A DNA stretch of 64,000 nt from R-RK-3 sp963834945 (GCA_963834945.1 CAWIDT010000004.1:496001-560000); one strand, 5' to 3'; shown: positions 18,706-27,384, counted from the stretch's first letter. Made by a program: numbers and translations. The notes: generated from the sequence alone by a model not told the origin.

Positions 18706-19791
18706 ATGACGGACACCTCGCAGAGCGGGCGGCCTGTGCCGCAGGAATTCGAAAAGGTGCTGGCCGCCGCCGCCGCAACGCAGGCGTCGTTCGAGGAGGA
18801 AAGGCTTCCGTTCGCCAAGCGCGTTCAACGGTTCCTCCATTCCTATCCGACGGTTGTTCCATTCGTCGTCTTGCTGCTGGGCCTTTTGCTCGGCGTGAGC
18901 GTCAATTATTCCCACTTCGTCACCGGCAGCAACCTCTCGACCGTTCTGATTCAGGTGACGATCGTCGGCTTCCTTGGCATCGCGCAAACCCTGGTGATCC
19001 TCACCGCCGGCATCGATCTTTCGGTCGGCGTGATCATGGTGATCTCCTCCGTCGTGATGGGGCGCCTGGCGGTGATCGACGGCATCCCGATCCTCCTGGC
19101 GTTTCCGCTGGGGCTGCTGTGCGGCCTCGCCTTCGGCACCCTCAACGGCACGTTGGTCACGCGGCTGAAGATGCCGCCGTTCATCGTTACGCTCGGCACG
19201 CTCAGCATCATCGGCGCGCTCAATACCTTCTACTCGCAAAGCGAGACCATTCGGTCTCAGGACATCGAGGCTACTGCGCCATTTCTGCAGTTGATGGGCG
19301 TTCCGATCGAAATCGGCGGGGCGCGCATCATTCTCGGCAGCTTTCTGCTGATCGGTGTTGCCGTTGTCGTCTGGTACATCCTCAATCGCACCGCCTATGG
19401 CCGCCATGTCTACGCGACGGGCGACGATCCGGAGGCGGCCCGCCTCGCCGGCATCAACACCGACCGCGTCCTGCTGAGCGTCTACGTGCTTGCCGGACTT
19501 ATTTCAGCGATCGCCGGCTGGGTGCTGATTGGCCGCGTCGGCGCGATAAGCCCCACGGCGGGCGAGAACGCCAATCTCGACAGCATCACCGCTGTGGTGA
19601 TCGGCGGAACGAGCCTGTTCGGCGGGCGCGGCTCCATCGTCGGCACCTTGATCGGCGCGCTGATCGTCGGCGTGTTCCGCTCCGCCGTATCGCTCGCCGG
19701 GCTTGACGTGCTCTGGCAGGAATTCGCCATCGGCATTCTGATCATCGTCGCCGTGGCGCTCGACCAATGGATCCGGAGGATTTCAAATTGA
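18706..19791 (+). CDS. frcC: Fructose-type ABC transporter permease
   Basis: 361-residue inner-membrane permease of the RbsC/FrcC class, with an N-terminal cytoplasmic lead of about 40 residues and about ten hydrophobic segments. Family motifs are TAGIDLSVGVIMVISS and GTLNGTLVTRLKMPPFIVTL, plus GRHVYATGDDPEAARLAGI, the loop that contacts the ATPase, and GENANLDSITAVVIGGTSLF. A GGGGG Shine-Dalgarno precedes the ATG. Its TGA overlaps the frcA TTG start. Confidence 0.93.
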   Translation: MTDTSQSGRPVPQEFEKVLAAAAATQASFEEERLPFAKRVQRFLHSYPTVVPFVVLLLGLLLGVSVNYSHFVTGSNLSTVLIQVTIVGFLGIAQTLVILTAGIDLSVGVIMVISSVVMGRLAVIDGIPILLAFPLGLLCGLAFGTLNGTLVTRLKMPPFIVTLGTLSIIGALNTFYSQSETIRSQDIEATAPFLQLMGVPIEIGGARIILGSFLLIGVAVVVWYILNRTAYGRHVYATGDDPEAARLAGINTDRVLLSVYVLAGLISAIAGWVLIGRVGAISPTAGENANLDSITAVVIGGTSLFGGRGSIVGTLIGALIVGVFRSAVSLAGLDVLWQEFAIGILIIVAVALDQWIRRISN

Positions 19792-20562
19792 GCGTTCAGC
19801 CCATTCTGACCGCGCGCAATCTGGTCAAGAAATACGGCCGCGTCACCGCCCTCGATCATGCCGATTTCGATCTTTATCCCGGCGAAATCCTCGCGGTGAT
19901 CGGCGACAATGGCGCGGGAAAATCCTCGATGATCAAGGCGCTCTGCGGCGCCATGATCCCCGAATTCGGGAGAAATGCGGCTCGCGGGCGAAGTGATTCA
20001 TTTTCGCTCGCCGATCGACGCGCGCGAAGCGGGCATCGAAACCGTCTACCAGACGCTGGCCTTATCGCCGGCCCTGTCGATCGCCGACAACATGTTTCTA
20101 GGCCGGGAAATCCGGTCGAAGGGCGTGATCGGCCGTCTGTTTCGCAGTCTGGATCGCAGCGCCATGCAGAAATTCGCGCGTGACAAGCTCAACGACCTCG
20201 GGATGATGACGATCCAGAACATCAACCAGCCCGTCGAGACGCTTTCCGGCGGACAGCGTCAGGGCGTCGCGGTGGCGCGGGCGGCGGCTTTCGCACGCCG
20301 CGTCATCATCCTGGACGAACCGACCGCGGCGCTGGGCGTCAAGGAGTCGCGGCGCGTCCTGGAACTGATCCTGGATGTCAAGCGGCGGGGATTGCCGATC
20401 GTGCTGATCAGCCATAATATGCCGCATGTGTTCGAGGTCGCCGACCGGATTCACATCCATCGGCTCGGCCGCCGCCTCACGGTCATCGACCCCAAGAAAT
20501 ACAGCATGTCGGATGCCGTCGCCCTCATGACGGGTGCCATGGCGCCGCCGCCCGACGCCTGA
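19788..20562 (+). CDS. frcA: Fructose-type ABC transporter ATPase, one frameshift
   Basis: About 257 residues, a single-domain sugar ATPase (FrcA-like) rather than the double-domain RbsA type. Walker A GDNGAGKSS, signature ETLSGGQRQGVAVARAAAF, Walker B VIILDEPTAALG and the switch His in VLISHNM are all present. TTG start, with CGGAGGA 7 nt upstream, overlaps the frcC stop. One extra base near 19970 (ttcgggagaa) breaks the frame between PEFG and EMRLAGEVIHF; both halves are otherwise conserved, so I treat it as one gene. frcK, which follows frcA in rhizobia, is absent. Confidence 0.87.
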
Positions 20563-20579
20563 CGCGGCTGGCCCGGCTG

Positions 20580-20948
20580 TCAAGCCCCAGCATCCGCCGC
20601 CGGGTAAACGGATGCGTCCGCTTTCGGCTCCGGCTTCAGATCGAGGGCCTGCAACGCGGATTTCAGCGCCTCGAAGCACGCGCCGTCGATGGCCGTGCCG
20701 ACCATCTCCGACATGATGCCCAGAGCTTTAGAGCATTTTCCAGCAAAGTGGACGCCGGTTTGCGTCGAGAAAATGCGAGAAAACAAAGAATTAGAGCCGG
20801 CATGGCGGCGCGATAAGGCCGGTCGGCGCTCAGCGCGTCGAAAATATCGGCCACGGCCACGATCCTGGTGTCGAGGTCGATCTCGTCGCTTTCAGGCCGC
20901 GCGGATAGCCTTTGCCGTCGAGGCGCTCGGGCAGAGTGCATGATCCGT
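20580..20948 (-). pseudogene. HD-GYP domain remnant, truncated and interrupted by a repeat
   Basis: C-terminal scrap of an HD-GYP phosphodiesterase (cyclic-di-GMP hydrolase family). The diagnostic LPERLDGKGYPRGLKAT is followed, after an indel near 20880, by EIDLDTRIVAVADIFDAL and SADRPYRAAMP. A dispersed repeat then interrupts the frame, and the tail resumes as ALGIMSEMVGTAIDGACF. The metal-binding HD half and all N-terminal parts are missing. It is clearly non-functional: truncation, frameshift and insertion all coincide. The element marks an old deletion between frcA and the lyase gene. Confidence 0.75.
20729..20797. repeat. Dispersed repeat, subfamily A copy 1 (short form)
   Basis: About 69 bp from TAGAGCATTTTCCAGC through GTGGACGCCGGTTTGCGTCG to AAAGAATTAGAGC. 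Near-identical to the first part of the copy at 23133 and to the reverse complement of the copy at 35632. It lacks the distal CTCCGAT-N-ATCGGAG hairpin. It interrupts the HD-GYP remnant. Confidence 0.85.
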
Positions 20949-21034
20949 TAATGCTGATATAAAACGGGCTGTGCGTACCGCCGCAGCAACGATCGGCCGG
21001 AGACCGAAATCCGGCGCAACAGGGAGAAAATGCC

Positions 21035-21961
21035 ATGTCCGCAACCGCATCCACCCGCACGGGTGTCTTCCCGATCGCGCCGACGCCCTTCCACGACAAC
21101 GGCGACGTCGATCTCGACGGCCAGCGCCGCGTGCTGGACTGCATGATCGACCAGGGCGTGGATGGCATCTGCATTCTCGCCAATTTCTCCGAGCAGTTCC
21201 TGCTGACGGATGAGGAGCGCGCGACGCTGACGGAGCTGTGCCTGTCTCACGTCGGCGGCCGCACGCCGGTCATCGTCACGATCAGCCATTTCTCCACCCG
21301 CATCGCGGCGGAGCGCGCGCGCGATGCCGCCCAGCGCGGCGCCGACATGCTGATGCTGATGCCGCCCTATCATGGCGCACTGCTCAAGGCCGACGAAAAG
21401 GGTATCACCGAGCATTTCGCGGCTGTAGCCGAGGCGGGCGGCATTCCGCTGATGGTCCAGGACGCGCCGCTGAGCGGGGTCACGCTGTCGGTGCCGTTCC
21501 TGGCGCAGCTTGCCCGCGCGGTGCCGCTGGTGCGCTATTTCAAGATCGAGACGCCGTTCGCGGCCGGAAAGCTGCGCGCCCTCATCGCGGCTGGCGGCGA
21601 AGCGATCGCCGGACCGTTCGATGGCGAGGAATCGATCACGCTGATGGCCGACCTGGATGCGGGCGCGACCGGCACCATGTGCAGCGCGATGCTGCCCGAT
21701 CTCATCAAACCGGTGGTCGAGCATCATCTCGCCGGCCGCCGCAAGGAGGCAGCCGCGCAGTATCAGCGCATTCTGCCACTGATCAATTTCGAGAACCGGC
21801 AATGCGGCCTGCGCGCCTGCAAGACGGTGATGCGGGAAGGCGGCGTGATCCGCTCCGACGCGGTGCGTCACCCGCTCGAAGCGCTGCATCCTGCCACGCG
21901 CGAGGGGCTGCTGGAGCTGGCGCGTGAAGCCGACCCGCTTGCCCTGCGCTGGGGGAAATAG
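21035..21961 (+). CDS. DapA/DHDPS-family aldolase or dehydratase
   Basis: 308-residue class I lyase of the dihydrodipicolinate synthase superfamily. GVFPIAPTPFHDNGDVDLDG is the typical opening; the Schiff-base Lys is in VRYFKIETPF. The segment that normally reads GxxGE is ANFSEQFLLTDEER, so true DHDPS activity is unlikely. Members of this group include keto-deoxy-sugar-acid dehydratases and aldolases, which would fit the sugar importer upstream; that role is inference. AGGGAG precedes the ATG. It is separated from frcA by the HD-GYP remnant. Confidence 0.8.
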   Translation: MSATASTRTGVFPIAPTPFHDNGDVDLDGQRRVLDCMIDQGVDGICILANFSEQFLLTDEERATLTELCLSHVGGRTPVIVTISHFSTRIAAERARDAAQRGADMLMLMPPYHGALLKADEKGITEHFAAVAEAGGIPLMVQDAPLSGVTLSVPFLAQLARAVPLVRYFKIETPFAAGKLRALIAAGGEAIAGPFDGEESITLMADLDAGATGTMCSAMLPDLIKPVVEHHLAGRRKEAAAQYQRILPLINFENRQCGLRACKTVMREGGVIRSDAVRHPLEALHPATREGLLELAREADPLALRWGK

Positions 21962-22124
21962 GGCGTAGGGGCCTAGTCGGACCGCGCGGGCGCGCTTCGC
22001 TGTTCGCGAGCGGGAACAAGCTTTCGCGGAAGGCGCGCTGCAACTAGAGCGTCGGGCGAGAAGTGTAAATCGTGAGATTCCCTTTTCTCGCGAACAGTGA
22101 TTCCGTGGGGTCGGGAGGGACCTC

Positions 22125-22505
22125 ATGGGCAAATCTGTTTCGTTGGATCTTCGGCTTCGAATGGTGCGCGGCATTGCCTCTGGCAAGTCGCGCCGCGCGG
22201 TAGCGGCCCAGTTCGAGGTGGCGCCCTCGACGGCTGTGCGGGTGCAAGCCCGCTTTGCGGCTACCGGTTCGGTTGATCCGGCTAGACAGGGGCGCCCCAA
22301 GGGCTCGGGCAAGCTTGGCTCGTATCGGGAAGCCGTTCTCGACAAGGTGAAGGCGCAGCCGGACATCACCATGCCGGATCTGGCGGCTTGGCTGGAGGCG
22401 GCGCACGGGGTGACGGCCGATCCCTCGAACCTGTCCAAGTTTCTGTGCCGGCACGGGTTTACCTATAAAAAAAACGCTGCTGGCATCGGAAAAAGAACGC
22501 GCTGA
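22125..22505 (+). CDS. IS630 transposase, N-terminal part (frame A)
   Basis: 126-residue DNA-binding half: a helix-turn-helix (LRMVRGIASGKSRRAVAAQF, then EVAPSTAVRVQARF), an RQGRPKGSG linker and a second winged-helix region (WLEAAHGVTADPSNLSKFL). Frame A ends soon after an A8 run in tataaaaaaaacg near 22466. The transposase core continues in the +1 frame. GGGAGG lies upstream of the ATG. Confidence 0.88.
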   Translation: MGKSVSLDLRLRMVRGIASGKSRRAVAAQFEVAPSTAVRVQARFAATGSVDPARQGRPKGSGKLGSYREAVLDKVKAQPDITMPDLAAWLEAAHGVTADPSNLSKFLCRHGFTYKKNAAGIGKRTR

Positions 22506-22512
22506 CGTCAGG

Positions 22513-23082
22513 GTGGCCCGCCAGATGTGGTGCGACCGTCGCCAGCCTTTCATGCGCCGCCAACCGGCGCGGCTCGTCTTCATCGATGAGACCAGTGTAA
22601 AGACCAACATGACGCCCTTGCGTGGGCGCAGCCTGAAGGGAGCGCGGCTCATGGCCGATGCTCCCTTCGGCAAGTGGCGAACCCAAACCCTGGTCGCCGG
22701 CTTGCGCTGCGATGAGCTCGTTGCCCCCTGGATCATCGAGGGGGCCATGGATGGTCCCACTTTCGACATCTACATCCGCACGCAACTCGCGCCAAACCTC
22801 AGGCAGGGCGATGTGGTGATCCTGGACAATCTGACCGTCCATAAAAGTCCGCGTGCGGCACAGGCTCTGGCCGAGCGCGGCGCCTGGTTCCTGTTCCTGC
22901 CGAAATACTCTCCCGACCTCAATCCGATCGAAATGGCCTTCGCCAAGCTCAAGACCCTCTTGCGAAAAGCCAAGGCAAGAACCTATGACGCCCTTTGGCG
23001 CGCCGTCGGCGATATTTGCAACCTCTTCGAGCCCCAGGAATGTTGGAATTATCTCAAGGAGGCGGGATATGTTGCAGGTTAA
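22513..23082 (+). CDS. IS630 transposase, catalytic DDE part (frame B)
   Basis: 189 residues shown from the first ATG; the frame is open back to the A8 run, where KKTLLASEKERADVRVARQ joins smoothly to frame A. The DDE triad is VFIDETSVKTN, VVILDNLTVHKS and PKYSPDLNPIEMAFAKLK. Full-length transposase requires frameshifting or slippage at A8, or a one-base error. All catalytic residues are present, so the element could be active. Confidence 0.88.
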   Translation: MARQMWCDRRQPFMRRQPARLVFIDETSVKTNMTPLRGRSLKGARLMADAPFGKWRTQTLVAGLRCDELVAPWIIEGAMDGPTFDIYIRTQLAPNLRQGDVVILDNLTVHKSPRAAQALAERGAWFLFLPKYSPDLNPIEMAFAKLKTLLRKAKARTYDALWRAVGDICNLFEPQECWNYLKEAGYVAG

Positions 23083-23132
23083 TCGCCCGACGCTCTAGAG
23101 CGCGGCTCCGCGTTCAGTGGAGCGTCCGGCGC

Positions 23133-23239
23133 TCTAGAGCATTTTCCAGCAAAGTGGACGCCGGTTTGCGTCGTGAAAATGCGACAAAACAAAGAATTAG
23201 AGCCGCGCTCCGATGCAATCGGAGCGGCAAAGGCTCTAG
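23133..23239. repeat. Dispersed repeat, subfamily A copy 2 (full length)
   Basis: 107 bp, starting CTAGAGCATTTTCCAGC, containing GTGGACGCCGGTTTGCGTCG and AAAGAATTAGAGCCGCG, then the hairpin CTCCGAT-GC-AATCGGAG, and ending GGCAAAGGCTCTAG. The right-hand CTAG supplies the stop codon of the minus-strand gene at 23236-23565. It lies 36 bp from the IS630 right end. Confidence 0.88.
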
Positions 23240-23565
23240 CCCCAGCGGTTGAAGGCGGAATCGCTTCTGGCTTGTGCCGGGCCAGCGCCGAAAAGGGGAC
23301 CAAAGATCATGCCCAACAATGCGAACACGATGCGGGTGACGATGACAAACCCCAAAAGCACCAGTTTATCGCCGCTGAGCAGAATATCCGTCCACACCAG
23401 ATAGCGGTCCGACAGACCGACCTGCGACAGATATCCCGGAAGCTGCTGCGCCGCGGCAATAAGCTCGCGCATGAGCGTCGGAAATTCGATGGCGGTTGCG
23501 GCGAAGGCGATCGCACCGACCGCGAGCGTGAGGATGAAGGTGAAGGAATAGAATAGCAGTCGCAT
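23236..23565 (-). CDS. Small membrane protein of unknown function
   Basis: 109 residues with two hydrophobic segments: MRLLFYSFTFILTLAVGAIA at the start and LVLLGFVIVTRIVFALLGMI at about 75-95. No family recognised. I start at the ATG ending 23565 (MRLLFYSF), 16 codons inside the open frame, with AGAG upstream. The last codons overlap the end of a dispersed repeat, whose CTAG provides the stop, so the native C terminus may have been longer. Confidence 0.55.
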   Translation of the reverse strand: MRLLFYSFTFILTLAVGAIAFAATAIEFPTLMRELIAAAQQLPGYLSQVGLSDRYLVWTDILLSGDKLVLLGFVIVTRIVFALLGMIFGPLFGAGPAQARSDSAFNRWG

Positions 23566-23776
23566 AATCCGCTCTCTTTCTTGCCGCTTCGCTGTCCGCA
23601 ACAACGCGCGCAATTATCGTTACATAGAATTTCTGAACGCAAGCGGAGTTCCTATGGTGTCCGCCAGGTCGGCGTTATTATGACGCCGCGGAGGCGCGGG
23701 CTCGGGGCGAGCCCATGTGCCGTCTTTCAACGCAGCGTATATGAGAATCGACAGTACAGGAAGGACCGGTCGTAGA

Positions 23777-24040
23777 ATGGCGGATGCCGCACTGGAGAAC
23801 CTCGCCGTCACCGTGCTGGCGGGGCTGGTGGCCGGATGGCTCGCCGGCATCGTGACAAGAGGGAGCGGCTACGGCCTGGCTGGAAATATCCTCGTTGCGG
23901 TCGCCGGCGCAGCCGCGGGACTTTATCTCGGCGACTGGATGGGACTGGCGGCGCCCGGCGCTCTGCTGGGCAATGCCGTCTCGGCCCTGCTCGGCGCATT
24001 CGGGCTGCTTTACGTCCTCGCCCGCTTCCGGCGCGGATAG
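23777..24040 (+). CDS. GlsB/YeaQ/YmgE-family (transglycosylase-associated) membrane protein
   Basis: 87-residue, three-segment, glycine-rich membrane protein: LVAGWLAGIVTRGSGYGLAG, then NILVAVAGAAAGLYLGDWMG, then a final hydrophobic helix ending LYVLARFRRG. This is the small GlsB-like pattern often linked to envelope stress; its biochemical function is unknown. The start MADAALEN is the ATG at 23777. Confidence 0.75.
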   Translation: MADAALENLAVTVLAGLVAGWLAGIVTRGSGYGLAGNILVAVAGAAAGLYLGDWMGLAAPGALLGNAVSALLGAFGLLYVLARFRRG

Positions 24041-24184
24041 GGTGCACTTGCGCCAGCCTTGCGGGACGTGCCGCAATCTTCACGCTTGCGGCATTCGCAT
24101 TTTGCACCTGCGAACGGGGAGCGCTATGATTCCCCGAGAGCGCCGGATCCCTCTCCGCCGGCTTCCACCACGACAGGGAACGCG

Positions 24185-26167
24185 ATGAGCGAGCGCGCGA
24201 AGCGTGACAATCCATGGCTGATCCGGACCTATGCCGGACATTCCACGGCCAAGGCGTCGAACGAGCTATATCGGAAGAATCTGGCCAAGGGCCAGACCGG
24301 CCTGTCCGTCGCCTTCGACCTGCCGACGCAGACCGGCTACGATCCCGATCATCTGCTGGCGCGCGGCGAAGTCGGCAAGGTGGGCGTGCCGGTTTCCCAT
24401 CTCGGCGACATGCGGGCGCTGTTCGACGGCATCCCGCTCGCCAGCATGAACACCTCGATGACGATCAACGCCACCGCCGCCTGGCTGCTGGCGCTCTATA
24501 TTGCGGTCGCCGACGAGCAGGGCGCACCGCGCGGCGACCTGACCGGCACCATTCAGAACGACATCATCAAGGAATATCTCTCGCGCGGAACTTACGTGTT
24601 TCCGCCAGAACCCTCGATGCGGCTTATCAAGGACACCATCGTCTACACTTGGCGCGAAGTGCCGAAATGGAATCCGACCAATGTCTGCTCCTATCATCTG
24701 CAGGAAGCTGGAGCGACGCCGGTGCAGGAACTGGCCTATGCACTGGCCATCGCTCAGGCGGTGCTGGACACGGTAAAAGCCTCCGGCGAGGTGAGCGAGG
24801 CGGATTTTCCGCAGGTGGTCGGGCGCATCTCATTCTTTGTCAATGCCGGCGTGCGCTTCATTACCGAAATGTGCAAGATGCGCGCCTTCGTCGATCTGTG
24901 GGATGAGATTTGCGCCAGGCGCTACGGCGTTCTCGACGCAAAGCTGCGCCGCTTCCGCTACGGCGTGCAGGTCAACAGCCTCGGTCTCAGCGAGCAGCAG
25001 CCGGAAAATAATGTCTACCGCATCCTGCTGGAAATGCTGGCGGTGGTGCTGTCGAAAAACGCCCGCGCCCGTGCGGTGCAGTTGCCCGCCTGGAACGAAG
25101 CGCTGGGGCTACCGCGGCCCTGGGATCAGCAATGGTCACTGCGGATGCAGCAGATCGTCGCTTATGAGACCGATGTCCTGGAATTCGAGGATATTTTCGA
25201 CGGCTCGGCAGTGATCCACGCCAAGGTCGAGGAGTTGAAGCGGCAGGCGCGCGAGGAGTTGGAGCGCATCGACGCCATGGGCGGCGCCGTCGCGGCGGTG
25301 GAATCGAGCTATATGAAGCAGCGGCTGGTCGAATCAAATGCGGCGCGGCTGCGGGCCATCGAATCCGGGGAGCAGGTCGCCGTCGGCGTCAACCGCTGGA
25401 CGGAAACCGAAGCATCGCCGCTTGCCGCCGGCGGCGACGGCGGCATTCTCACCGTGCCGGAGTGGGTCGAGGACGAGCAGATCGCGCATCTGAAGGCCTG
25501 GCGATCGGCGCGCGACGCCGATGCGGTGGCGCAGGCGCTCGCAGGATTGCGCGCCGCCGCCCAGGACGGCCGCAACATAATGGAACCGTCGATTGCGTGC
25601 GCCAAAGCTGGCGTGACGACAGGCGAATGGGGCGAAACGCTCCGCGCTGTGTTCGGCGAATACCGTGCTCCGACCGGCGTCGGCAAGGTCCGCGCCGAGA
25701 CCAGCGACGGCATCGAACGCATCCGCGCCGACGTCGACCGCGTCTCGGCGAAGCTCGGCCGCCGCATCAAATTTCTCGTCGGCAAGCCCGGCCTGGACGG
25801 CCACTCCAACGGCGCCGAGCAGATCGCGGTGCGGGCGCGCGATTGCGGCATGGAGGTCGTCTATGAGGGCATCCGCCTGACGCCGGCCGAGATCGTCAAT
25901 GCCGCGCTTGAGGAAGGCGTGCATGTGGTGGGGCTGTCAATTCTGTCCGGTAGCCACGTTCCACTGGTGCGCGACATTATGGAACGCATGTGCGCGGCGG
26001 GGCTCGAAGGGGTGCCGGTGGTGGTCGGCGGAATTATTCCGCCTGAGGACGAATTGGCGCTGAAGGCGGCCGGGGTTGCCGCCGTCTACACGCCGAAAGA
26101 TTTCCAGATCAATGAGATCATGGCGGGCATTGTGCGCCTGATCGACCCGGAAGCGTGTGCGGCGTAG
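24185..26167 (+). CDS. ecm: Ethylmalonyl-CoA mutase
   Basis: 660-residue B12-dependent mutase converting (2R)-ethylmalonyl-CoA to methylsuccinyl-CoA in the ethylmalonyl-CoA pathway for C2 assimilation. Catalytic domain motifs are RTYAGHSTAKASNELYRKNL, QTGLSVAFDLPTQTGYDPDH and GTIQNDIIKEYLSRGTY. The C-terminal B12 domain has the base-off motif GLDGHSNGAEQ (D-x-H) and LSILSGSH. The NELYRKNLAKGQTGLSVAF stretch matches MeaA/Ecm rather than methylmalonyl-CoA mutase. I start at MSERAKRD with AGGGA upstream. No other pathway gene is in the window. Confidence 0.93.
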   Translation: MSERAKRDNPWLIRTYAGHSTAKASNELYRKNLAKGQTGLSVAFDLPTQTGYDPDHLLARGEVGKVGVPVSHLGDMRALFDGIPLASMNTSMTINATAAWLLALYIAVADEQGAPRGDLTGTIQNDIIKEYLSRGTYVFPPEPSMRLIKDTIVYTWREVPKWNPTNVCSYHLQEAGATPVQELAYALAIAQAVLDTVKASGEVSEADFPQVVGRISFFVNAGVRFITEMCKMRAFVDLWDEICARRYGVLDAKLRRFRYGVQVNSLGLSEQQPENNVYRILLEMLAVVLSKNARARAVQLPAWNEALGLPRPWDQQWSLRMQQIVAYETDVLEFEDIFDGSAVIHAKVEELKRQAREELERIDAMGGAVAAVESSYMKQRLVESNAARLRAIESGEQVAVGVNRWTETEASPLAAGGDGGILTVPEWVEDEQIAHLKAWRSARDADAVAQALAGLRAAAQDGRNIMEPSIACAKAGVTTGEWGETLRAVFGEYRAPTGVGKVRAETSDGIERIRADVDRVSAKLGRRIKFLVGKPGLDGHSNGAEQIAVRARDCGMEVVYEGIRLTPAEIVNAALEEGVHVVGLSILSGSHVPLVRDIMERMCAAGLEGVPVVVGGIIPPEDELALKAAGVAAVYTPKDFQINEIMAGIVRLIDPEACAA

Positions 26168-26366
26168 GCTGAACATCGCCCTGGAAACACAGTTTTCAGC
26201 AGGGATTGTGCCCTTCCCGTCCTACTTGCAACATCGAAGCTAAATTATGGAATTTTTTACCAATCTTCAGCTTGCACCATCTTCTGCAAATCACGCATAG
26301 TTTCATCAACAAGAATCGGCGCGGGGGCGGACCGTAGCCGAGAAATTTAGACATTCGAGGGGGCCT

Positions 26367-26876
26367 ATGCTGTCCGAATTGGCGTTTCGGGCGCAGCTAG
26401 TGATTCGCGAGCAGCGCGAGCTGTTCGATTATTGGCGCGCTTGCGCAAAAGGCACCAGCATGCCTTCGCGAACCCATATCAGCCCGGCATCAATTCCCGC
26501 TTTGCTGCCCGGAATCAGCATTCTGGATGCCGGCAGCCAACCGGATGAAATCATATACCGGCTCGCCGGTACACGGCTTCGCGACATTTTCGGCCGGGAA
26601 GTCACAGGAAAATCCGTGTTCGACCTGGAATTCGGCGAGAAGCGCAATTATTGGCTCGCCGTGTATCGCAAGGTGATCGACGAAAAGGTGCCGATGCAGG
26701 GCGCGATCAAGGGGCCGGTCGCCGACCGGGATCACGTCGTGCTGTTCTGGATGCGGCTGCCGCTCTCCGATGACGGCAAGGCGGTAAACAAAATCCTATG
26801 CCACGATGTGACCTTGCCGGTCAGCGTCGCTTATGAGCTGGATTCCGCCAAGCTCGGCAACAAAAACACCGGCTGA
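26367..26876 (+). CDS. PAS_5-type regulatory protein
   Basis: 169 residues resembling the alphaproteobacterial PAS_5 family, which form a single PAS-like sensory domain without an output domain. Landmarks are LFDYWRACAKGTSMPSR, IPALLPGISILDAG, IIYRLAGTRLRDIFGREVTG and a C-terminal strand VLFWMRLPLSDDG. Ligand and target are unknown. GAGGGGG precedes the ATG. Its 3' end overlaps the convergent gene at 26796-27302 by about 80 bp. Confidence 0.75.
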   Translation: MLSELAFRAQLVIREQRELFDYWRACAKGTSMPSRTHISPASIPALLPGISILDAGSQPDEIIYRLAGTRLRDIFGREVTGKSVFDLEFGEKRNYWLAVYRKVIDEKVPMQGAIKGPVADRDHVVLFWMRLPLSDDGKAVNKILCHDVTLPVSVAYELDSAKLGNKNTG

Positions 26877-27302
26877 CCGGGACGACGCCGCCCGCGTGGG
26901 ACCGGCATTTGGCACGGCCCTCTCGCCGGCCAGCGCCGGCAAATGCAGAATTCTTCCATTCCGCACGGCGCCGGTCTGCTTTGCGAGGCGCCCCGATTTT
27001 CCGGGCGCCGCCTCCAGCCCGCGCAGATGCGCGCGTTCCGCTTTCAGGGCTTCCGCCAGGGCAAGATGCCGGTTCAGGTCGTAGCTCCAATGACCGCCAC
27101 GGCCGCGCGAGCGCTCCGACCGCAGCGCCTTGCGCAGCAGCGCCAGGATCTTCGACGTTCCAGCGGCTGAAACATCCTGCAATTCCGCCGGCCAGAGGCC
27201 GATCAGCCTCGGCAATTGCTCTTGCCGGTCGTAAGGCCGCGCGGCGGATAGGGCGGCCGGCGAAGAGGATTTGGGGTGTTTGTTCTTGCGAAGGGTACTC
27301 AT
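26796..27302 (-). CDS. Conserved hypothetical protein
   Basis: 168 residues, basic. The conserved-looking core is PRLIGLWPAELQDVSAAG to GGHWSYDLNRHLALAEALKA (about residues 31-90), which I recognise only as a small alphaproteobacterial protein of unknown role. The last 70 residues are low-complexity and overlap the PAS gene, so the real stop may be earlier or a frameshift may have extended the frame. The start is supported by CGGAG 7 nt upstream of ATG. Confidence 0.5.
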   Translation of the reverse strand: MSTLRKNKHPKSSSPAALSAARPYDRQEQLPRLIGLWPAELQDVSAAGTSKILALLRKALRSERSRGRGGHWSYDLNRHLALAEALKAERAHLRGLEAAPGKSGRLAKQTGAVRNGRILHLPALAGERAVPNAGPTRAASSRSAGVFVAELGGIQLISDADRQGHIVA

Positions 27303-27384
27303 GAAATGCTCCGTTTTTCTCAGCGGAGCGTGCCATGAGCGGAACCGGCGGGGATAAGTCCGGCACGGGAAACTGCCCGGACGC

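Larger units (their letters stand above)
22047..23095 (+). mobile_element. IS630-family insertion sequence
   Basis: 1049-bp element bounded by 13-bp terminal inverted repeats, GAGCGTCGGGCGA at the left and its complement TCGCCCGACGCTC at the right. TA dinucleotides at 22045-22046 and 23096-23097 form the target duplication inside CTAG, the IS630 hallmark. It encodes a DDE transposase split over two frames. The insertion lies between the lyase gene and a dispersed repeat, and the target CTAG resembles the ends of that repeat family. Confidence 0.92.

Noticed and set aside
21035..21961. Annotation as dihydrodipicolinate synthase (dapA)
   Set aside because: The Schiff-base Lys region and barrel are present, but the G-x-x-GE substrate motif is replaced by ANFSEQF, and the gene lies by a sugar importer rather than with dap genes.
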